From assembly GCF_001592225.1 (NCBI RefSeq), contig NZ_BCWN01000003.1, positions 124,001 through 188,000 on the forward strand: a DNA stretch of 64,000 nucleotides, in the 5' to 3' direction. This document shows, one piece after another, positions 58,098 through 64,000 of this stretch. The translations under genes and the position numbers were made by a program. How positions within the stretch are numbered: position 1 is the first letter of the stretch; each line of letters opens with the position of its first letter. The notes under the pieces are model-generated. The model saw only the letters and a list, made by a program, of their open reading frames with translations. It did no database searches and was not told the DNA's origin. The DNA comes from Castellaniella caeni NBRC 101664. GTDB lineage: Bacteria; Pseudomonadota; Gammaproteobacteria; Burkholderiales; Burkholderiaceae_B.

Positions 58098-59633
58098 ATG
58101 AACGCGATCACTCCGGAAAAGCAGGAGAGCCCCTACACCGACGCCGACGAAATACCCCCCGTTGCCCACCGGGGCTGGATTCTCGCGGCCCTCATGCTCA
58201 CCATGTCGCTGGCGGCCATGGACATCACCATCGTCGCCACGGTCATCCCGCAGGTGGTGGGCGATCTGGGCGGCTTCCAGCAGTTCAGCTGGCTGTTCTC
58301 CATCTACCTGCTGGCGCAGACAGTGACGATTCCCATCTACGGCAAGCTGGCCGACCTGTATGGCCGCAAGCCGGTGCTCATTGGCGGCGCCTCGCTGTTT
58401 CTGCTGGGGTCGGCGGCCTGCGCCCTGGCCTGGGGCATGGTGCCCTTGATCGTCTTTCGCGGGCTGCAGGGCCTGGGGGCGGGTTCGATCATGGCGACCG
58501 TCAACACGCTGGCGGGCGACCTGTATTCCACCCGCGAGCGCGCCCGCATCCAGGGCTGGCTGTCGAGCGTCTGGGGGGTGGCCGCCATCGTCGGCCCCAC
58601 GCTGGGAGGCGCGTTTGCCGAATACGCCACGTGGCGCTGGGTGTTTCTGGTGAACATCCCCATCGGCCTGGCCGCGATCGGCCTGATCGCCCACTTCCTG
58701 CACGAGCAGGCGCCCAGCCGCCGCCATGCCATCGACTACGGCGGCGCCATCCTGATGATGCTGGCGGGCTCCGTCGGGGTCTTCGGCCTGCTGCAAGGCG
58801 GCAATGCCTGGGCCTGGGGGTCGTTGCCCAGCCTGCTGACCTTCGCCCTGGCCGCCGCGCTGGTCGCCGCCACCGTCTGGCGCGAGCGCCGCGCGGCGGA
58901 GCCCATCATGCCGGGCTGGGTCTGGAAAGACCGCACCATGCTGGGTGCCAATCTGGGGGTGCTGGGCATGGGGCTCATCATGATGGCGCCCGACACCTAT
59001 CTGCCCATCTTTGCCCAGTCGGTGCTGGGCCTGGGGCCCATCGCCGCCGGCCTGGTGCTGGCCAGCATGAGCCTGGGCTGGGTGTCGGCCTCGGCCTGGT
59101 CGGGGCGGCTGTACCTGCGGTACGGATTTCGCGACACGGCCCTGTTTGGCGGCCTGCTGATTCTGCTGGCGGTGCTGGGTTTTACCCTGCTGCCCGAGCA
59201 CCCCGCCGTCTGGCTGGTGACCGCCGACCAGATTCTGTTGGGCGCGGGCTTCGGCATGCTGTCCACGCCGCTGCTGGTGGGCGTACAGGCCGCCGTGCCG
59301 TGGCAGCAGCGCGGTGTCGCCACTGGCGCAAACATGTGGTCGCGATACCTGGGACAAAGCCTGGGGGCGGCCATCGTCGGCGCCTTGTTCAACCACACGA
59401 TCCGCGAACAGCTGGCGGCCGCCCCGGCGGCGCTGACGGACACCCTGCCCCCGGTGAGCCAGTTGGTGAGTGTGCTGCAGACCGAAGCGCCCGGCACGGC
59501 CAGCCACCAGTTCCTGCTCACCGCCTTCGATCTGTCCACCCGTCAGGTATACACAGGCATGCTGTGGGCGGCGGTGCTGACGCTATTGGTGGTGCTGCTG
59601 GCACCTCGGCACGCAGCGGCGCTGGACGCTTAG
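58098..59633 (+). CDS. MFS transporter, DHA2 (14-span) drug efflux type
   Basis: 511 residues with about fourteen spans. Motif A (GKLADLYGRKPVLIGG) after span 2 and motif C (WGVAAIVGPTLGG) in span 5 mark a drug:proton antiporter of the EmrB/MdfA-like DHA2 group. ATG 58098 lacks a clear ribosome-binding site. The gene is divergent from the lipoate ligase pair. No TetR or MarR regulator or membrane-fusion partner is adjacent. Substrate unknown. Confidence 0.9.
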   Translation: MNAITPEKQESPYTDADEIPPVAHRGWILAALMLTMSLAAMDITIVATVIPQVVGDLGGFQQFSWLFSIYLLAQTVTIPIYGKLADLYGRKPVLIGGASLFLLGSAACALAWGMVPLIVFRGLQGLGAGSIMATVNTLAGDLYSTRERARIQGWLSSVWGVAAIVGPTLGGAFAEYATWRWVFLVNIPIGLAAIGLIAHFLHEQAPSRRHAIDYGGAILMMLAGSVGVFGLLQGGNAWAWGSLPSLLTFALAAALVAATVWRERRAAEPIMPGWVWKDRTMLGANLGVLGMGLIMMAPDTYLPIFAQSVLGLGPIAAGLVLASMSLGWVSASAWSGRLYLRYGFRDTALFGGLLILLAVLGFTLLPEHPAVWLVTADQILLGAGFGMLSTPLLVGVQAAVPWQQRGVATGANMWSRYLGQSLGAAIVGALFNHTIREQLAAAPAALTDTLPPVSQLVSVLQTEAPGTASHQFLLTAFDLSTRQVYTGMLWAAVLTLLVVLLAPRHAAALDA

Positions 59634-59673
59634 GGCTTGACCGCTCATCCCGCCTGGTTTTGAGGATGCAGAA

Positions 59674-59708
59674 AAAAACCTGCATCGGCTTGACCGAGGC
59701 AGGTTTTT
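59674..59708. terminator. Terminator shared by tRNA-Ser and the MFS gene
   Basis: Stem AAAAACCTGC / GCAGGTTTTT (59674-59683 with 59699-59708), with an inner CGG/CCG pairing. T runs on both sides allow use by tRNA-Ser (minus) and the MFS gene (plus). Confidence 0.85.
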
Positions 59709-59712
59709 CAAA

Positions 59713-59804
<92 letters not shown>

Positions 59805-59828
59805 GGTTCGACTGCGGTCAAGTCCGGC

Positions 59829-59856
59829 ATTCTAGCACGGAATTTGGCTCATGCAA
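59829..59856 (-). promoter_or_regulatory. Promoter of tRNA-Ser
   Basis: Minus strand: TTGCAT (59856-59851), 16-bp spacer, TGC-TAGAAT extended -10 (59834-59829). Start predicted near 59822, 18 nt before the mature 5' end. Confidence 0.7.
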
Positions 59857-59870
59857 TTCGCCCGCCCATA

Positions 59871-59899
59871 TTGTTGAAAGCTGACAGACCGCTTATAGT
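59871..59899 (+). promoter_or_regulatory. Promoter of the EF-hand membrane protein gene
   Basis: TTGTTG (59871-59876), 17-bp spacer, TATAGT (59894-59899), 34 bp before the ATG. Confidence 0.65.
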
Positions 59900-59932
59900 G
59901 AATTCAGGCATCGCAAGCTTTCGGAGGCCATC

Positions 59933-60298
59933 ATGAACATCCAGGCTCTGCATTTCGTGCTCGACATCGACGGCAATGGCAGCATTTCCAGCTGGGAAGT
60001 CATCGATGCCCTCAAATGGGGTGTCACCCTGCCCGGGCGCCTGCTGGTCGAAGGTCTGGGCAACATCCCCCTCGTGGCCAACACGTTTGGCATTCAGGCG
60101 TCGGCCGCCACAGGCTACGCCAGTTTCAACAGCTTGCTGGCCACCGGGGCCAGTCTCGTCTTCTGGGTGCTGGTGCTGTATTTGCTGACGCGCATCGGCG
60201 CCCAGCGCGAACCCAAAGCCTCGACACAGGCCGCGCCGCCCGTCATCCCGGGCATGCCGCACTATCGCGGCCCCAAGCCCCATAAGCACTCGGGCTGA
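59933..60298 (+). CDS. Membrane protein with an EF-hand loop
   Basis: 121 residues with GGAGG before the ATG and its own promoter. Residues 11-22 (DIDGNGSISSWE) fit the canonical EF-hand calcium loop: Asp11, Asp13, Asn15, Ser17, Ser19 and Glu22, with Gly16 and Ile18 in place. A hydrophobic region (about 29-50) and a clear transmembrane span (about 70-90, LVFWVLVLYLLTRIG) follow, then a Pro-rich basic tail ending in HKHSG. I do not recognise the family. Calcium binding is predicted from the loop only; only one EF hand is present. Confidence 0.75.
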   Translation: MNIQALHFVLDIDGNGSISSWEVIDALKWGVTLPGRLLVEGLGNIPLVANTFGIQASAATGYASFNSLLATGASLVFWVLVLYLLTRIGAQREPKASTQAAPPVIPGMPHYRGPKPHKHSG

Positions 60299-60352
60299 TA
60301 CCCGCGAAAGCCGCGCGCAACACACTCGGCGACCAGGAAACAGGCACCACCA

Positions 60353-60376
60353 CACACTCGCACGCAATCGAGTGTG
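60353..60376. repeat. Hairpin between the EF-hand gene and serS
   Basis: CACACTCG-N8-CGAGTGTG, 8-bp perfect stem, in the convergent gap 60299-60460. No T run follows on either side, so terminator function is weak. Confidence 0.4.
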
Positions 60377-60460
60377 ATCAGGCGGCGGCGGACTCGACCA
60401 GGCAGCCCGCGCTCGCGTCAGACACGCTGCGCGGCGCCTGGCTTGGCCGATCCCAGGCTT

Positions 60461-61849
<1,389 letters not shown>

Positions 61850-61879
61850 TCAGCCTGGGGCCACGTACACTGGGCACCT

Positions 61880-62500
61880 ATGCACGACACTATCCGCCTC
61901 ATCCACGCACACGAACTTGCCAGCGCGCCCTGCCACCACGACGCGGCCATCACCCGACAGCTGGCGCAGTATCCGGCCCAGGCATCGGCAGATGATTTTC
62001 TGTGGCGCGTGAGCACCACCGACATCCGCCAAGACGGGCCCCTGGATGCCTGGGTGGACATTGATCGCATCCTGCTGGTCACTGGCGACACGCCCCTGTG
62101 CCTGACCCACACAGAACAGCAGCGCGACACACGGCTGGATTACGGGGGCCGCCTGTACTTTGCCGGCGAGACACCCTACCGGGCCACGCTGCCGGAAGGC
62201 CCGACACACACCTTCGACCTGATGTTCCGCCGCAAGCAGGGCCACGGCTGCGTCGATCTGCGCACACGCGAACAACAGCTGCCGCTGCGCCCCGGCGACA
62301 CCATCCTGCACTGCCTGCACGGGCGGTTTCGCGCGAGCTTCCCGGCCCACCTGGGTGGCGAACGTTTGCTGGACACAGGCGACACCCTGCACATCACGCT
62401 GGACTACGTGCCCTTCTTCAAGCTGGGGCTGACCCCGCTTACGCCGGGCGCGCGCCTGGCCGACGCGCGCCTGAACCTGTATCCGGGAGATCAGCGGTAA
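61880..62500 (+). CDS. hutD: HutD/Ves family protein
   Basis: 206-residue cupin-like protein. FLWRVSTTDIRQDGPLDAWV, then DRILLVTGD, is the HutD/Ves signature. HutD is found in histidine-utilisation clusters, where it is thought to limit Hut flux, and Ves is linked to cold response in E. coli. No hut genes are present here. It overlaps the convergent permease by 10 bp. Confidence 0.85.
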   Translation: MHDTIRLIHAHELASAPCHHDAAITRQLAQYPAQASADDFLWRVSTTDIRQDGPLDAWVDIDRILLVTGDTPLCLTHTEQQRDTRLDYGGRLYFAGETPYRATLPEGPTHTFDLMFRRKQGHGCVDLRTREQQLPLRPGDTILHCLHGRFRASFPAHLGGERLLDTGDTLHITLDYVPFFKLGLTPLTPGARLADARLNLYPGDQR

Positions 62501-63747
62501 ACCGGCAGGATGTCGAGCACGTCGGGCGACAGCAGATGAAACCCCGCCGACAGCAGCCCATAGATCAGTACCAGCCACACCAGCGCAAGGCGCCCGCGGT
62601 TTGCCTGGTGGGCAAGCAGGCTCTTCCACTCCATCAGAGCCGGGATGATGACTGACCAGATGGCGGCGGCAAAGCCCGCGAAACCAATCGCCATGATGAA
62701 GCCGTCCGGGAAAATCGTGCCCGCCAGCACAGGCGGGGCAAAAGCCACCAGCGCCGTCTTCACGCGGCCTGGCACACGGTCGTCAAACGAGCAGGCATCG
62801 GCGATGTAGTCGAACAGCCCCAGCCCGGCTCCGAGAAACGAGGTGACCACCGCCAAGAACGCAAATACGGAGACCGCCTGCCCCAGCCAGGCATCGGCGC
62901 GAACCTGTTCCACCGCCGCCAGATAGTGGCTGATGTTGCCGCCCTGCGCATAGACCGCGCGCAGGCCCTCGCGGCTGAGCACGCCAAAACCGGTGAGAAT
63001 CCAGGCGGCGTAGAACAGACCCGCGATCAGCAGGCCATAGAAGATGCAGCGGCCGATGCGCTTTTCGTCCGGGCCGTAATACTTGACCAAGCTGGGCACG
63101 CTGGCATGAAAACAGAACGACGTGAGAAAGTACGGCAAAGTGGCCAGCACGTACCAGGCCCTGGGCAGCCGCTCGCCACCCGCGACCAGCGTGCCGCCGT
63201 CGCCCAGGTGCTCTACGCGAAAGGCGGGCAGCATGCCCGCCAGCGCGGCCACGAAGGCCACGACCATCCCCACCATCAGGATGACGGACAGGCGATCGAC
63301 TATTCGCGTGCTCCAGAAGATACAGGCCGCCAGCAAGAGGCCAAAGCACAGACTGACCAGCCCCTGGGGCCAGGACAAGCCCAGGCTGTGCCCGAGCGTG
63401 GCGCCGCCGCCGCTGGTGTAGGCATACATCAGCATGTAGAGCACGAAGCCCACCGACAGGCCGTTGAGCAGGTTCCAGCCGCGGCCCAGGGTGCCGCGTA
63501 CGACGGTGTCGAAACTGGCCCCCGGCGCATAACGCAAGTTGGCCCGCAGAATCATGTGCGCGCTGGCGCGCATCATGAAAAACGACAGCACCAGCACGGC
63601 CAGCGTCCAGCCTGTCCACATCCCCGCCGCAATGATGGGCAGGGTCAGCATGCCGGCACCGATCACGGTGCCGGCGACGATCATGGTGCCCCCCAGGGTA
63701 GAGGGGGCCGCCGCATGCCCCTGGTTGGGGGCGGTCTTGCAATCCAA
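62491..63747 (-). CDS. Aromatic amino acid permease (Mtr/TnaB/TyrP family)
   Basis: 418 residues, about eleven spans, HAAAP family of proton symporters for tryptophan or tyrosine. N-terminal GGTMIVAGTVIGAGMLTLP is the family signature. TTG 63747 is chosen as start because GGAG lies 7 nt upstream; an in-frame GTG at 63798 has no ribosome-binding site. Trp versus Tyr specificity cannot be told. Confidence 0.9.
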   Translation of the reverse strand: MDCKTAPNQGHAAAPSTLGGTMIVAGTVIGAGMLTLPIIAAGMWTGWTLAVLVLSFFMMRASAHMILRANLRYAPGASFDTVVRGTLGRGWNLLNGLSVGFVLYMLMYAYTSGGGATLGHSLGLSWPQGLVSLCFGLLLAACIFWSTRIVDRLSVILMVGMVVAFVAALAGMLPAFRVEHLGDGGTLVAGGERLPRAWYVLATLPYFLTSFCFHASVPSLVKYYGPDEKRIGRCIFYGLLIAGLFYAAWILTGFGVLSREGLRAVYAQGGNISHYLAAVEQVRADAWLGQAVSVFAFLAVVTSFLGAGLGLFDYIADACSFDDRVPGRVKTALVAFAPPVLAGTIFPDGFIMAIGFAGFAAAIWSVIIPALMEWKSLLAHQANRGRLALVWLVLIYGLLSAGFHLLSPDVLDILPVYR

Positions 63748-63813
63748 CTGTGTTCTCCAGACCTGCTTCGGGCAGGCGAAGGGAGAATTGTAGGGCACAA
63801 ATTACAAGGAATT

Positions 63814-64000
63814 TCAGTTGCGCGCGGGCAGCATGCGCAGCAAGGTATCGTCGCGGCGGATGTAGTGGTGCCTGAGCGCCGCCAGGGCATGCAGTCCGAT
63901 CAGGCCGTAGCCGATATTGGCGATCAGCTTGTGGGCGCCCAGCACCGACTTGGCCAGCGCCTTGTTTTCAGCGGAGAGCACCGGCAGGGGCAGGCCCCAC
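63814..64000 (-). CDS. Cytochrome b561, C-terminal part (gene cut by window edge)
   Basis: An open frame enters from the right edge and stops at 63814, giving 61 residues. KSVLGAHKLIANIGYGLIGL is the last membrane span with its heme-ligand His (GAHK). HALAALRHHYIRRDDTLLRM and a short tail complete the cytochrome b561 C terminus. These are four-span di-heme quinol-oxidising membrane proteins. The 5' end lies beyond the window. Confidence 0.85.
   Translation of the reverse strand, partial: WGLPLPVLSAENKALAKSVLGAHKLIANIGYGLIGLHALAALRHHYIRRDDTLLRMLPARN

Overview
The window is ordinary-density chromosomal DNA of a high-GC betaproteobacterium. The block gyrA-serC-pheA-hisC-tyrA-aroA-cmk-rpsA-ihfB-lapA-lapB-hldE-hldD, the divergent ompA-ubiG-gph, the uvrC/pgsA pair and the cbb3 oxidase cluster are all typical of Burkholderiales. 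Several protein details point to Alcaligenaceae (Bordetella, Achromobacter, Castellaniella or Pusillimonas relatives). No rRNA, IS element, prophage or CRISPR array is visible; one tRNA-Ser(CGA) is present.

Layout. 1-4.5 kb (minus): ccoS-ccoN-ccoO-ccoQ-ccoP behind a stripped-down CcoI-like membrane protein and an FNR-box promoter. 4.7-7.5 kb (plus): a tiny unknown gene, then a hydantoin-racemase-family protein and an NCS1 permease. 7.5-10.8 kb: aceA, queF, and a lower-GC PIN-domain pair. 10.9-15.5 kb (minus): pgsA, uvrC, nagZ, acpS, orn. 15.6-17.7 kb (plus): M48 peptidase and rsgA. 17.8-25 kb (minus): Nudix hydrolase, rplS, an SOS-controlled small membrane protein, 1-Cys peroxiredoxin, acyl-CoA dehydrogenase, etfA/etfB, HDAC-like deacetylase. 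25-26.2 kb (plus): mltB. 26.2-42.8 kb (minus): cysM, a ComEA-like protein, then the long LPS-heptose/ribosome/aromatic-amino-acid/gyrA block. 43.1-45.2 kb (plus): ompA, ubiG, gph. 45.2-49.8 kb: sstT, meso-DAP dehydrogenase, DUF924, EamA and AhpD-like genes. 49.9-52.9 kb: an ECF sigma factor, a convergent cupredoxin operon and a GlxA-type regulator. 53-57 kb (plus): chemoreceptor and a GGDEF-EAL sensor. 57-64 kb: a two-subunit lipoate ligase, MFS exporter, tRNA-Ser, EF-hand membrane protein, serS, hutD, an aromatic amino acid permease and the 3' end of a cytochrome b561 gene.

The most interesting signals are regulatory circuits legible in the DNA. (i) A consensus LexA box lies between the -35 and -10 of a promoter whose only possible target is a 70-residue single-span membrane protein, so this is a candidate SOS effector. 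(ii) The ECF sigma gene and the cupredoxin/secreted-protein operon share the same bipartite promoter (TGAAAC, 17 bp, CATCCAATGG), which defines a small regulon including autoregulation. (iii) The protein in the CcoI position keeps the CPC-containing membrane core of a P1B-ATPase but lacks both large cytoplasmic catalytic loops, and sits behind a class-II FNR promoter. (iv) A split lipoate ligase, a racemase-family protein with the first catalytic Cys replaced by Gly, and a lower-GC PIN-domain two-gene module are further points of interest.

Coordinates of starts were adjusted where a ribosome-binding site or family alignment favours an internal start. All functional calls come from reading motifs; no database search was possible.
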